Shown: positions 10,076-20,975 of the stretch, one piece after another
Position numbering within the stretch: position 1 is the first letter of the stretch
Layout: the number at the start of each line of letters is the position of its first letter
DNA from: Gaeumannomyces sp. JS-464
Taxonomy: Eukaryota > Ascomycota > Sordariomycetes > Magnaporthales > Magnaporthaceae
Assembly (NCBI GenBank): GCA_002197995.1
Contig: NGZR01000003.1
Span: 248,001-312,000 of the forward strand
DNA: 64,000 nucleotides
Direction: 5' to 3'
Position numbers and translations under genes: made by a program
Notes under the pieces: model-generated
The model's input: only the letters and a program-made list of their open reading frames with translations
The model's database searches: none
Told to the model about the DNA's origin: nothing

Positions 10076-12101
10076 CTAGAAAAAGGAAGAAGAAAAAGAG
10101 AGAAAAAAAAAAAAAAAAAAAGAGGTCACAGAAGCCCAAGCCTTTCTAATAAAATCCAGGCTGGCCCTGGACGACTCTAGGCTCGGCCGCACACTCACAC
10201 TAGAACTGCGCCGGCGCCTGGAGCGCTGCTCGCTAGGGTCCGACGGGTTGAGGCCCGAGGATTTGGCAAACATGTTGAGTTAGTCCGTCAGCGAGACGAC
10301 GCCCGTCAGACGGCCCGACAGGTGAGAGCCAGGCAGCGCCGCGGCCGGCACCGACGGCACGGGGGCCGGCGGGGTTGGGCTGGACACGGGGGCCGAGATC
10401 AGCATGGTAGAACCGGGCGCCGTCGAGGTGGCGGTCGCGGGTGATCCGCCAGCCATGGAGGCCGCGGTGCCCGTTGGCGCTGTCGCCGTGGCCGCGCCGC
10501 CGGATGAGGACGAGGACACGGGCTGAAGCATGGGTGTGCCGGGGACGCTCGGCGAAGGCGAAGGGCCCTCAACAACCCACATGCGGTGCGATTGCGTGGC
10601 CGTCAACTTTTGCAACCGTGTGGGCGAGGGTGGAGTAGGGGTTCACGTAGAACACAGGTCGCGGCCCTTCTCGACACCGCGCTCCGACAGGATGACGCTG
10701 ATGAAGTTCATGCAAGTCGACTCGAGAAGCGGCATGCTGGCGGCCGAGGTGAGGTGACGAACATCGGCGGTGCTTATGTTACCAACCACATTAAGGCCGT
10801 TGTCCACGACGGCAACCGATGTCAGGCCCTCGTTGTTCATCAGTGTCAGGGCGTCGGCAAGGGGCCGGTCGGCGCTACGCGGAAATGAAGGAGAACATGT
10901 CAGCAGGCAGGTCCTGGGATTCCCAGCGGTCCTTCGGTTCCTTACTTTATGGCGATTATCTGGTGCGTGCCTAGGCTGAGTTCGCGTAGAGGCGCCGGGT
11001 AAGCCGCTCGATGACGGGGAAGCTGACGGCCTCGTTCCAGAAGAACTCCAGCACCTTAAGCTGGCTGAGGATGCCGACCAGGTCAGAGTTGCTGCTGGTG
11101 ACCAGAATCCGATGGATGCCCTTCCAAGAACCTCGATGCCCCTGGAAAGGGGCTCCTCAGCATCAAACGTCACGAGCATCTCCTTGCGGCAGATGGGCTG
11201 GATGTCGCGCAACGGGATGGCGACCCGTTCCCGGGCCTTGGTGGCGATCTGATCGTACAACGCCACCTGGTACTCCTCTGGCTGAGCAAGGCCCACCACG
11301 ACGAGCAGGTAGGCATTCAGGTCGTTGAAGTCAAAGGTCGAGATGGCCGTCTTGTCGGATGCCTCTTCCTTGACCAGCACGACATTGGCCGGGGCGCTTT
11401 TCAAGAGGGTCTGGGGCGTCGGACAGCGTTAGCTACCTCGAAATCTCGGTTCACCCCCTGTCTTGGATAGCACGATGGAGTCGGAATAGGAACCTCATAC
11501 CATTGTTGCCTCCTCGACACTGGTGTCCATGTTGACCCACTTGACGTCATCTTGTGAGACGAGCTCTCCGACAGCGACATCGCGCCAATCTCTACCGGCA
11601 AACTGGGGGTTCGGAACTCGTGATGAAGGCGGGTGGCTCAGCAGCTCCTGCAGGGCGGACTGGGTGAAGGAAAGATGGCGGTGGGAGCGCGGCGAGGGGC
11701 GGGGGATTCCGGAGATTCTCGGCGAAGCTCTGGCGATGGGCGGCGACGTGCGGGCCCTGTATCTGCGACGGCTTGTGGGCGCCGCCGCCGATGCTCTGTC
11801 GCGAGCTGGGGCGCTGCAGGTCCGCGGCGTTGGACGAGTTGCTGGCGGTGCTTGTCAGGGCGGCGCGGCAGCGGACGAGTCGTCTGACTTGTCCATGGCG
11901 ATGAGACTGTTGCCGGGCTGCGGCAGAAGGTGGCTTGGGATGGATAGATCGTCGCGGGTGTCGGAGGCGGTCGTGTCCAGAGATGTGTTTATCGCTTCGG
12001 TCGCAACACAGCTTCAAGGCTCTGTGTCGAGGGTGGCCTTGATCGTAAGATATTGTCGGCTCGTTCTCGTGCTCCAATCGAGGCGCTGTGCGCGGCAGCA
12101 A
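10076..12101 (-). CDS. SDS23: Sds23/Moc1-family CBS-domain protein, frame-disrupted in this sequence
   Basis: Sds23 proteins (S. pombe Sds23/Moc1) link nutrient status to mitosis through PP2A and APC/C and resemble the AMPK gamma subunit. The N-terminal block has [20 protein letters not shown] and [20 protein letters not shown]. Then come [17 protein letters not shown], the CBS segments [67 protein letters not shown], and after a 71-bp intron (10945-10875) [38 protein letters not shown] and SHRMWVVE. The reading frame shifts near 11858, 11697, 11121, 11001, 10662 and 10615, mostly at homopolymers. Near 10276 a TAA interrupts the conserved stretch [18 protein letters not shown] in the same frame. 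The true N-terminus upstream of about 12000 is unresolved. Confidence 0.8.
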
Positions 12102-13489
12102 TACAATTAATCTGGTGGCGGAACTACGGGCAGTCTCCTGGCTCTGCGTGGTGTGGTCCGAGCAAGGTGGTCGGGTGTTGAGACCAATTGGTCTCCAAAT
12201 GCGCCCGCACCTGATGAGGTAGTCCGAGGGTTGAGGGGCTGCTGCTGGTGATGGCTGTGACGGAGTGCCTGCTGCTGCTGCTGCTTCTGGGTGGGGGTGG
12301 ACAAGGTCTCGGGAAGGCAGCGCAGCAGCAAGGTTAGCTGCGTCGGGTACTGGAAGAAATCCCCGCTTCGAGCTGTCACAGGCCGATCGATTAATTGGTC
12401 GTGGTGGGGGAGGGGCCTGCGGTGTGACTCGATTTGGTTTGGCCCTTCCTCATCCACCAACTTGTTCTCTTGAAGTCATCGTTGGTGTCGATGATTCGGG
12501 GAATGGATTTCACACTCTCTACTAAAACATACAAGGCTCAACCAAAGCTCAGGGGCAGGCTGGCACGGCCCAAGTGGCGTCTCCTTGACATGCCCGGTTT
12601 CCCGCCGAACAAAGTCTTTTGAGGCCGGCTTGTTGCTTCGTTGGCAGACAAGACATGGAAGCGAAACGCGGGACTAGCACAGCATGCACAGGGATCGCGC
12701 GACTCAACGCGGCAGCTGCAACGACATAAATGCGCGTAAACATACCGCGCTGTTTCATCACTAGCAGGGCACGAGGTGCATCTAAGCAAACACCACATTC
12801 CGTGCCTCAAACCACCAATGCGGGACCTCACTGTGGCTCTGGATGGTGGAGAGGTGGACTACCAGGGGGGAACATGAGGGGACTCGATAAGGTAGGGCGA
12901 TAAGATGGGCGCCCCACCACAAGTCCTCATTTCGCGCTGTGCGGTGTGGGGCCCCATTTTCAATAGGTTAACTCGAGGAGAACCATGGAAGGAGAAAAAA
13001 AAAACAATGCCTGGGAGTCGGTTATTTTTTTTTTTGGGCTTCGTTCTCCCTCCCGTCGAAACCCCACCGTTTTTTTTCCTGAACGCCAACAATATCCGCG
13101 GGATGCAGGCGGCGCGCACGTCTTAGGCAACCCGATTTATTTTGCTGGTGAGGACTCCCTTTCTTCCATTTCTTCTCTCCTCCATCTGCTCTACTTTCAA
13201 CCTGCATAGACTTGCGCGTTTCCGGCGCGCTGTGCTGTGTCGTGATTTTTGTTTTGGCCGCGGCCCATTATCCCCTCCCCCCACCTTGGGTTGAAGCCGC
13301 CCCTAAGATCGTGTCCCTGGCCCGCCGGTCTCTGTCTGCTCTCGACGCTCTACCAAACCTCTTGCTGACGCGAGCTCCGAACCGAAAGTGCCTGACAGCG
13401 TCCGTTCGACTGATCCATCACCCTTCAACTGTTGCGCGGGCTTCTTTACATCGACCTGCCCACCCAAGCGCGCAACCCCGTGGCGCAAC
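12102..13489. other. Divergent intergenic region between SDS23 and KAP121
   Basis: About 1.4 kb separate two divergent genes and contain their promoters and leaders. A glutamine-rich minus-strand frame at 12107-12460 could be leader or an unresolved N-terminal exon of SDS23; I cannot support either. Confidence 0.45.
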
Positions 13490-16400
13490 ATGTCGCTCCT
13501 CCCGCCCGAGGTCACGGCCGAGCTCACGCAGCTTTTGCAAGCACTGCAATCTGCCGACAATGCCGTCCGCTCGCAGGCCGAGGACCACCTCCAGAACAAC
13601 TGGACCGCCACGAGGCCTGAGGTCCTGCTGATGGGCCTCGTTGAGCAGATCGGCACAAACCCCGAAACCACGGTGAGTCGCTCCATTGCCGTGCATCATC
13701 ACTCTCTCGCCCTTCGCCGTGGCTCCTGCCCTTGCCCAGACTGACACGCAGACCCAGGTTCGCTCTTTTGCCGCCGTGATCTTCCGTCGAATCGCCGGCA
13801 AGACCCGCAAGAACGACAAGGGAGAGACCCAGGACACCTACATCTCTCTGGTCAAGGACCAGGCCGTTGTTATTCGCCAGAAGCTCCTGGAGACCCTTGC
13901 GGCCGAGGCAGATCGAGGAGTTCGCAACAAAATCAGCGATGCTGTCGCCGAGGTCGCAAGGCAATGTACAGACAACAGTGCGTCCCACGCCACTTCTATT
14001 CAACTCCCAAGGTTTCCTTACTCTATTTCTACGTGCGCTAACAACGCCACAACGAACCGTTCAACCGCACAGGCGAGTCATGGCCGGACCTCTTGGGAGT
14101 TCTTTTCCAGATGAGCGTGGCTCCCGACGCCGGAAAGAGGGAAATCGCCTATCGCGTCTTTGCTACCACTCCAGGCATCATCGAGAAGCAGCATGAAGAG
14201 CCCGTTGCCCAGGCCTTCTCGAGAGCTTTCAAGGATGACTCCATCTCTGTAAGTGAGCGTGCGCCGACGTGCCTGGAACCCGCACGGCCCTAACGAGCTC
14301 GCCCAACCACACACAGGTCCGCTTAGCAGCGATGGAGGCATTCGCAGCCTTCTTCCGGAGCATGTCCAAGAAGAACCAGACCAAGTACTTCGGGCTTCTA
14401 CCAGAGGTCCTCAACATCCTACCTCCTATCAAGGAGTCGCACGACTCGGAGGATCTTGGGAAGGCGCTGCTGGCTCTCATAGATCTGGCCGAGATCTCGC
14501 CAAAAATGTTCCGGAACCAGTTCAACCACCTTGTTCAGTTCAGCGTCTCGGTCATTCAGGACAAGGAGCTGAGCGATGTTTGCCGGCAAAACGCGCTGGA
14601 GCTTATGGCCACCTTTGCCGATTACGCCCCGTCCATGTGCAAAAAGGACCCATCCTACACAAACGACATGATTACCCAGTGCCTGAGCCTGATGACGGAT
14701 CTGGGTGAGGACGATGACGACGCTGCCGAGTGGCTCGCTATGGAGGAGGTATGTTTTGCACCCTGGCCGCCTGTCACTCACCTCCCTTAGTCTAGGCCCC
14801 GTTGGGCAGCAACTGTTCTGACAACCATCTTCCCCATTTCCCTCTAGCTCGACCAAGACGACTCGGATCTCAACCACGTGGCTGGCGAGCAGTGCATGGA
14901 CAGGCTCGCCAACAAGCTTGGCGGCCAGACCATTCTCGCCCCAACCTTCAACTGGCTGCCCCGCATGATGTCGTCGCCCGTCTGGAGGGATCGCCACGCT
15001 GCCCTGATGGCCATCTCGGCCATCTCGGAGGGTTGCCGAGACCTCATGATTGGCGAGTTGAACCAGGTCCTCGAGCTTGTCGTGCCCGCGCTCAAGGATG
15101 CCCACCCCCGCGTCCGGTGGGCTGGATGCAACGCCCTCGGCCAGATGAGCACCGACTTCGCCCCGACGATGCAAAAGGAGCACCACGAGGCCGTGCTCAA
15201 GGCAATTATCCCTGTCCTCAACTCTCCCGAACCCCGCGTCAAGTCGCATGCCGCCGCAGCGCTCGTCAACTTCTGCGAGGAGGCCGAGAAGAGCATTTTG
15301 GAGCCTTACCTGGACGACCTCCTCTCACACCTGTTCCAGCTCCTGCAGAACGAGAAACGCTATGTCCAGGAGCAGGCCCTCTCCACCATCGCGACCATCG
15401 CCGATGCCGCCGAGCAGGCATTTTCCAAGTACTACAACACGCTCATGCCGCTGCTTGTTGACGTTCTGCAGCGCGAGAGCGAGAAGGAGTTCCGCCTGCT
15501 GCGTGCCAAGGCCATGGAGTGCGCCACCCTCATCGCTCTCGCGGTCGGTCGGGAGCAGCTTGGTGCCGACGCACTGACTCTGGTGCAGCTCCTCGCCAAC
15601 GTCCAGTCCAACATCACAGACGCGGACGACCCTCAGGCGCAGTACCTGATGCACTGCTGGGGCCGCATGTGCCGTGTGCTCGGCCAGGAATTCCTGCCAT
15701 TCCTACACAACGTCATGCCACCCCTTCTGGAGCTGGCCACCGCCAAGGCCGACATTCAACTGCTTGACGATGACGATCAGGTCGACCAAATAGCACAGGA
15801 AGATGGATGGGAACTTGTCCCTCTCAAGGGCAAGATGATTGGCATCCGAACCAGCACCATGGACGATAAGCACATGGCCATTGAGCTTCTGGTCGTATAC
15901 GCCCAGGTTCTGGAGGGAGGCTTTGCGCCATACGTCGCCGAGATCATGGAGAAGATCGCGATACCCGGCCTGGCCTTCTTTTTCCATGACCCTGTGCGGT
16001 TTATCTCGGCGAAACTCGTCCCGCAGCTCCTCAGCTCATACAAGAAGGCCTATGGGCCCACCTCGAACGAGCTGATGGGTCTGTGGGTTGGCATTGTTGA
16101 CAAGCTCCTCGAGGTTCTGGCTGCGGAGCCGGCCATAGACACGCTGGCCGAGATGTACCAGTGCTTCTACGAGTCGGTCGAGGTTGTGGGCGCGCGCTGC
16201 ATGAACCAGGCGCAAATGAACAAGTTTATGGATTCGGTCAACTCGACTCTGGAAGACTACAAGGATCGCGTGACGCAGCGCGCCGAGGACAACGAGGGCG
16301 CCACTGCGGACGATGTGGAGGACGAGGCCGACGAGGTGCTCATGGCCATCGAGGACGACCAGACACTCCTCTCGGACATGAACAAGGCTTTCCATGTGGT

Positions 16401-17229
16401 GTTCAAGTACCACATGTCTGAGTTTTTGCAGCCATGGGAGCGTTTGATGCCGACTTACGAGGCCTTCCTCAAGTCTCCCGAGACGACGCAGAGGCAGTGG
16501 GGTCTTTGTATCATGGACGACGTGCTGGAGTACTGCGGCACCGACAGCATCCACTACGCAAATTATATCCAGAAGCCCCTGGTAGATGGCTGCCAAGACC
16601 CGAACGCGGCTATCAGGCAAGCTGCGGCCTACGGCATTGGTGTGGCGGCACAGAAGGGCGGCGAATCGTGGGCACAGTTCTTGGGCGGTGCCCTGCCCTA
16701 CCTATTCCAGGCGGCGCAAGTCGCGGATGCCAGGAGCGAAGAGAACGTGTACGCGACGGAGAACGCCTGCGCGGCTATTGCCAAGATCCTGCATTTCAAT
16801 GCCTCAACCGTTCAGAACGTGGACACGGTCATCGCCGAGTGGCTGAAGACGCTGCCCGTTACCAACGATGAAGAAGCAGCGCCGTACGTGTACGCGTATC
16901 TGGCCGAGCTCATCGAGAAGTGAGTATCCCTCCTAGGTGTTTCGGCCGTCTTCTGGGAGACGCCCGACTCGATTCTGGCTCGAGTGCGTTGTTACTAACC
17001 GTGCGCCCCAACCACAAGGCAACACCCTGCTGTGATCAGCCAGCCGGACAAGGTCTTTGTCTTCATTGCGCAGGGCCTCGAGTCGGAGACACTGAGCGGC
17101 CAGACGGCCAACCGGGTGGTAGCCACGGCCAAGGCTCTCATCACGGCGAGCAACATGGACCCGACCCAACTGCTCCAGCAATTCTCTCCAGAGGCACAGC
17201 AGACCATCCTGGGGTACTTCAGCAAGTAG
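13490..17229 (+). CDS. KAP121: Importin beta-3 / karyopherin Kap121 (Pse1)
   Basis: This is a nuclear import receptor of the importin-beta family (yeast Pse1/Kap121, S. pombe Sal3, animal IPO5), built of HEAT repeats that bind RanGTP and cargo. Six exons join cleanly: 13490-13672, 13758-13977, 14073-14248, 14317-14748, 14848-16919 and 17019-17229. Total 3294 nt gives 1097 residues, close to the 1089 of yeast Pse1. All introns are GT-AG. The start is MSLLPPEVTAELTQLL. Characteristic parts include VRSFAAVIFRRIAGKTRK, ESWPDLLGVLFQMS, the acidic DLGEDDDDAAEWLAMEE loop, NHVAGEQCMDRLANKLGG and the repeated HEAT stretch PRVRWAGCNALGQMSTDFAP. The 2.07-kb fifth exon is fully open, with no homopolymer slip, unlike several neighbours. 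Confidence 0.97.
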
Positions 17230-18703
17230 AGAAGCTGGACCAAGCCACGAAGAGCCAAAGAAAAAGGCTCGAGACACGATAACGCCGATCCGCGGACTGC
17301 GCCCACGGCCTCTGAGCCGATTCATGAGCTTCATTGGATGAGCCAAGCCATGGTGCTAGGGCGAACTCTCCGCTATAACAAATCCCCCCTTACTTTGACC
17401 GGAGGTGGAGAATCTTTGTTGATACCACACACTGTATGCCGGGACTCGAACCGAATCACCCCCTTTTACCCTCTCCCCCGACTGCCACAACACGACCCCC
17501 GAAGACTGCATCGGCATAGCGCACCGCACTGCATCGCGCCCGCCCATGCTGCATTATATCCCACATCCAGGTAGCAGCTACAGAAGCATAGAAATGCCAG
17601 TAGTTAAAAGCATACGGCCGACTGTGTCCACGGTTGCGAATGTCTGGTTCCTGTCTCTCACCCCCTTGTTTTGGTCTTCTCCTTTTTATCTGTCAGTCTT
17701 CTTTGTCTCGGCGCCATTGAAAATGGGTGGATGATGGGTTCAGACGGTAGCGAAGGGTGGTTGTCTTTTTTTATCATTTGTGTCTTGTTGTCTCTCGACA
17801 CCTTTTGCTCTGTGCTTCAGTCTTTCTTGGCACCTGAATGGATAGATATGGATTTTTCGAGGGTTCAATTCGCCCCCACCGACTATCTCCTCGTGAACAT
17901 GGTGAGCGTTGATGCGAGACTCTTTGCAGCCGAGCACGTCCAGCGGGGCGTGGCCTGCAACCCCGACTGTTTCTTGGATTCCTTTCTAGAATCCTGAACC
18001 TTCGTGTGGGATAGACAGCCAAGACTGATTCGCGCGATAAACTTGTAGGTTCCGGCACCATCTCCACGGACGATATAGGGGGTCCCCAGCACCAAGCTTC
18101 TCGGCATGTTGAAACAAGCTTGTCCTGCAAGTGGGAAGCGGATGAACCACGGAGTGGCACGCTAAGAATAACACGTTGCGTCATGCCAAACAAAGCAGCC
18201 GCTTCCACCACCATGGAATTGCCTCATTCGTCAGAGTCTTTCATGCAAAATGAGAATTGATGAATACTCGGCGCTGATCTTCGCACCGCACGCCAGGGTA
18301 ATTCTGTGCTGCTGCTCCCAGAGGCATCGGATGCAGGCAAGGACTATGACGGTCCCCCCAGAGACTAAAAATATCCCCAAACGGGGATTCTGGTATCCGC
18401 CACGAGGAGCGCTGAGTGGGTAGGAAGGATCCATGTCGGCCGAAGACGATCCAGACCTCGCCCGTGGTCTCGGGTGCCTTGCCCGTCGTCGATCGACGCT
18501 GGGTCGAGGAGGCGCTGGACTTTTATAAAAGAGCGATGACCGGGTCGTTCCCAACTTACCAAGATCTCTCTTTTTCACCACCCCACCTCACTCTCATCTT
18601 TTCCTTGTGTCATTTGCTTTTTTCGCCTTGTCTCTTTTCCTTTTGTCGGTCTTTTTTTTTCCTTTCGACTTTAGACTTGTTCTATATTTCCCCATCCACC
18701 ATA
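17230..18703. other. Intergenic region between KAP121 and the secreted repeat gene
   Basis: About 1.5 kb contain the KAP121 3' region and the promoter of the secreted repeat protein gene. A tRNA-like B-box match near 17440 on the minus strand was examined and rejected. No gene is supported. Confidence 0.55.
18521..18530 (+). promoter_or_regulatory. TATA box and pyrimidine-rich leader of the secreted repeat gene
   Basis: TTTTATAAAA at 18521-18530 is followed by a CT-rich leader (about 18560-18690) ending at ATG 18704. A clear TATA box plus a pyrimidine-rich leader is typical of strongly expressed fungal genes. Confidence 0.6.
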
Positions 18704-19123
18704 ATGCACTTTACCAAGCTCACCCAGGTCGCCGCCGTCCTGGCCGTCACCCTCCCGGCCGCCGCAGCCGCCCCCGCCCCGGCGGCGGCGGCCGTCGAGC
18801 GCCGGTTCGTCGGCGACGTGGGCAACATCCCGGCCCTTCACGCGCGCGGCGACAGCAGCAACGACGGGCTGGAGGCCCGCAACTTCAAGGGGGCTGCGAT
18901 GTCTGCCGCCAGGCAGGCCGCCGCTAAAATCCCCAAGCCCAAGGTGTCGCTGCCCAAGCTCCCCCACGACCTTGACGAGGAGGCCGAGGAGGGTGCCGAG
19001 ATCGAGGCCCGCGACCTTAAGGGGGCGGGACTGTCTGCCGCCAAGCAAGCTGCCGGCAGGATCCCTAAGCCCAAGGTCTCGGTGAAGCTTCCTCGCGACG
19101 TCGATGAGGTTGCCGACGTGTAG
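18704..19123 (+). CDS. Small secreted protein with tandem lysine/proline-rich repeats
   Basis: The 139-residue protein has a signal peptide (MHFTKLTQVAAVLAVTLPAA) and an alanine-rich stretch, then an ERR site that could be a Kex2-like cleavage point. Two tandem units follow, starting at 18872 and 19004. Each opens with EAR[N/D][F/L]KGA, continues with SAA[R/K]QAA and [K/R]IPKPKVS, and closes with an acidic DxDE segment. The units are 44 and 39 residues, so the repeat is basic then acidic. The frame stops at TAG 19121-19123, exactly where a third unit begins; that unit continues in the same frame to TAA 19229. I do not recognise the family. Signal, small size and repeats suit a secreted structural protein or candidate effector, which is inference. 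Confidence 0.7.
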   Translation: MHFTKLTQVAAVLAVTLPAAAAAPAPAAAAVERRFVGDVGNIPALHARGDSSNDGLEARNFKGAAMSAARQAAAKIPKPKVSLPKLPHDLDEEAEEGAEIEARDLKGAGLSAAKQAAGRIPKPKVSVKLPRDVDEVADV

Positions 19124-19231
19124 GCTCGCGACCTCAAGAAGGCCAGACTATCTGCTGTCAAGCAGGCTGCTGGCAAGATCCCCAAGCCCAATGTGTCCCT
19201 GCCCAAGTTCCCCCGCGACGTTGAGGAGTAA
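18872..19231 (+). repeat. Three-unit in-frame tandem coding repeat
   Basis: Units are 18872-19003 (132 nt), 19004-19120 (117 nt) and 19121-19231 (111 nt including stop). Units share the pattern EARDLKGA-LSAAKQAAG-IPKPKVSLP-PRD. The third unit begins with TAG in place of the GAG that opens units 1 and 2. Confidence 0.85.
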
Positions 19232-20975
19232 AAGTGTGGTTTTTGGGTCTGGTCTACAGGGCCAACATGTCATGGGAGCGGGGGCCAGGAGTGCATCGTA
19301 GGAGTTGGTTGTAGGCGGGCATCCAGGTCAAATGTTGTTTCGGTGCTGCACACCCATCTTTTCGAGATTAGACGATAGCCGAATCTAATGATCTGCACGA
19401 GAACCTGTTTCTACGCACCTTAGCTTTGTGATTGATTTGTAAAGCTGACCAAGTGGTAGGTTGGAGCTCGTAGAGTTTCTGCCTGAGGCTGCAAGAACCA
19501 GCAACAAACACGGCAAACTTGGACAGTGGAAAGCGTCGGATGCACGGTGCGTGACTGCCATTCAGGAAACACCATACAAGGGAGCCATCGCAATCGGCCA
19601 GAAGTCAGTCCCCATTAGATGGCAATTGTTGCCTGTCGCCTTGTTCGCTTGCGTATTAGCGTCCCCTTGTGGCGAAAAAGCGTCTCCCGAAGGCGAAAAA
19701 GAGGGGCGATGCAGGCGAAGGGGACGTTTGGAAATTCTCAGATGCCTCATGACATGGGGATAAATGATAAATGCACAAATACCTACCTTCCTGACGGTCA
19801 CCAGCCAGACCTGTTGGCGATCATGGTGCTTGTCAAAGCGCCGGCCAAACAACCAAGGAGCCAAGACAGCGGCAGCCAGGGGGAGGTACCCTGGTGGCGG
19901 GTGGTGACCCCCAAATTGATTGAGGGGCCAGGCACATCAAATCAGGCAGGGTCCTTCCTGGCGAGTGGGAATTTCCGTGCGGCGTGCGGCGTGTGGTGGC
20001 GGCCCCCTCACCTAACCGCCTAGGTACCTCTGCCGACCTCTGTCCGGCTGGAGCTCAAGGCAAGCTGTCCTCGCCTCGCTGCTCCTCCGCCACCCGACAT
20101 CACATCCATCGCCAGCGACGAGTCGACGCTCGAAACTCTGCCAGTCCAGCCCGCCATCCTCCGAGCCCGCGACAGCTGCAAACGCCCACCGGCGATCGAA
20201 GCACCGACACCGACCCACGCCCACCACACCCCTGCCTCCCTTGCTCCCGCGATACCAGCCAAGTCGAGCCGACCACGCTCGCTCGAGCGCCCTGTCACCC
20301 CCTCTTCGGGCCCCTTCTCTGTGCGACCGACGAGCCAGGCCGGCGCCAGCGTCGGGAAGCGCGTGCTGCAATTGCTGTGCTGCCCCCAGGCTTTGCCGCG
20401 GTCTAACAAGCCTGGGCTGGCTCCAGCAGCAGCCTGCGGCCGCACCCTCGAGCCCACCACATCGCACACGCACGCTCGCCCCCACCCCACAACCACCCTC
20501 AGCCCGAAGGACCCTTGTGCAACCTCGATCGCGGCCACCGCCCGAATCCCCCGCCATCTCGACGTCCTGGCACTGCGACCCATCACTTGGCCGGCTTACA
20601 GCTCTGTCCGGCGCCACCAACCCTGTGCCGGGACCCCTTCCATGCTGCTTTCCCGTTCCCCTTTACCGTATCCCCATCTGTCAAGCTTCTTCCCGGAGCG
20701 CCCCTCGGGGCCCCTGCGGCAGAATATCATCCTGAGGGGCCTCCGACGACAGACTCCCGTATTCGGTTCCTTCTCCCTCTCAATATCTGCCCTCCTCGGT
20801 CGAGCGCTTCAGTGCCGCTTGTCGGAAAGAACCCAACATTCTCGTCCGCCTGGGCCACGGGCGGCAACGTGGTCGTTTCGCTTTTTCTTTGCGTCTTGTT
20901 CGTCTTTTTATCCTCCCAACCTGTGCTAGGTCTGCAGCTGCGGGGCCTTGACCGCCCCTTTTTCATGTGCCCGAC
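19232..20975. other. Intergenic region and long leader of white collar-1
   Basis: About 1.7 kb precede the wc-1 start. The proximal 950 bases are C-rich, contain several ATG-led short frames and are followed by a T-rich stretch near 20880-20965, so much of it may be transcribed leader. A CCTAGGTACC motif lies at 20019. No conserved protein is seen on either strand. Confidence 0.5.

Noticed and set aside
17420..17460. Minus-strand GGTTCGAGTCCCGGC resembling a tRNA B-box
   Set aside because: The T-stem does not pair well, and no A-box, anticodon arm or acceptor stem can be folded around it.
20012..20620. Two overlapping minus-strand frames of about 190-200 codons antisense to the wc-1 leader
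   Set aside because: Low-complexity Gly/Arg-rich translations mirror the C-rich plus strand.
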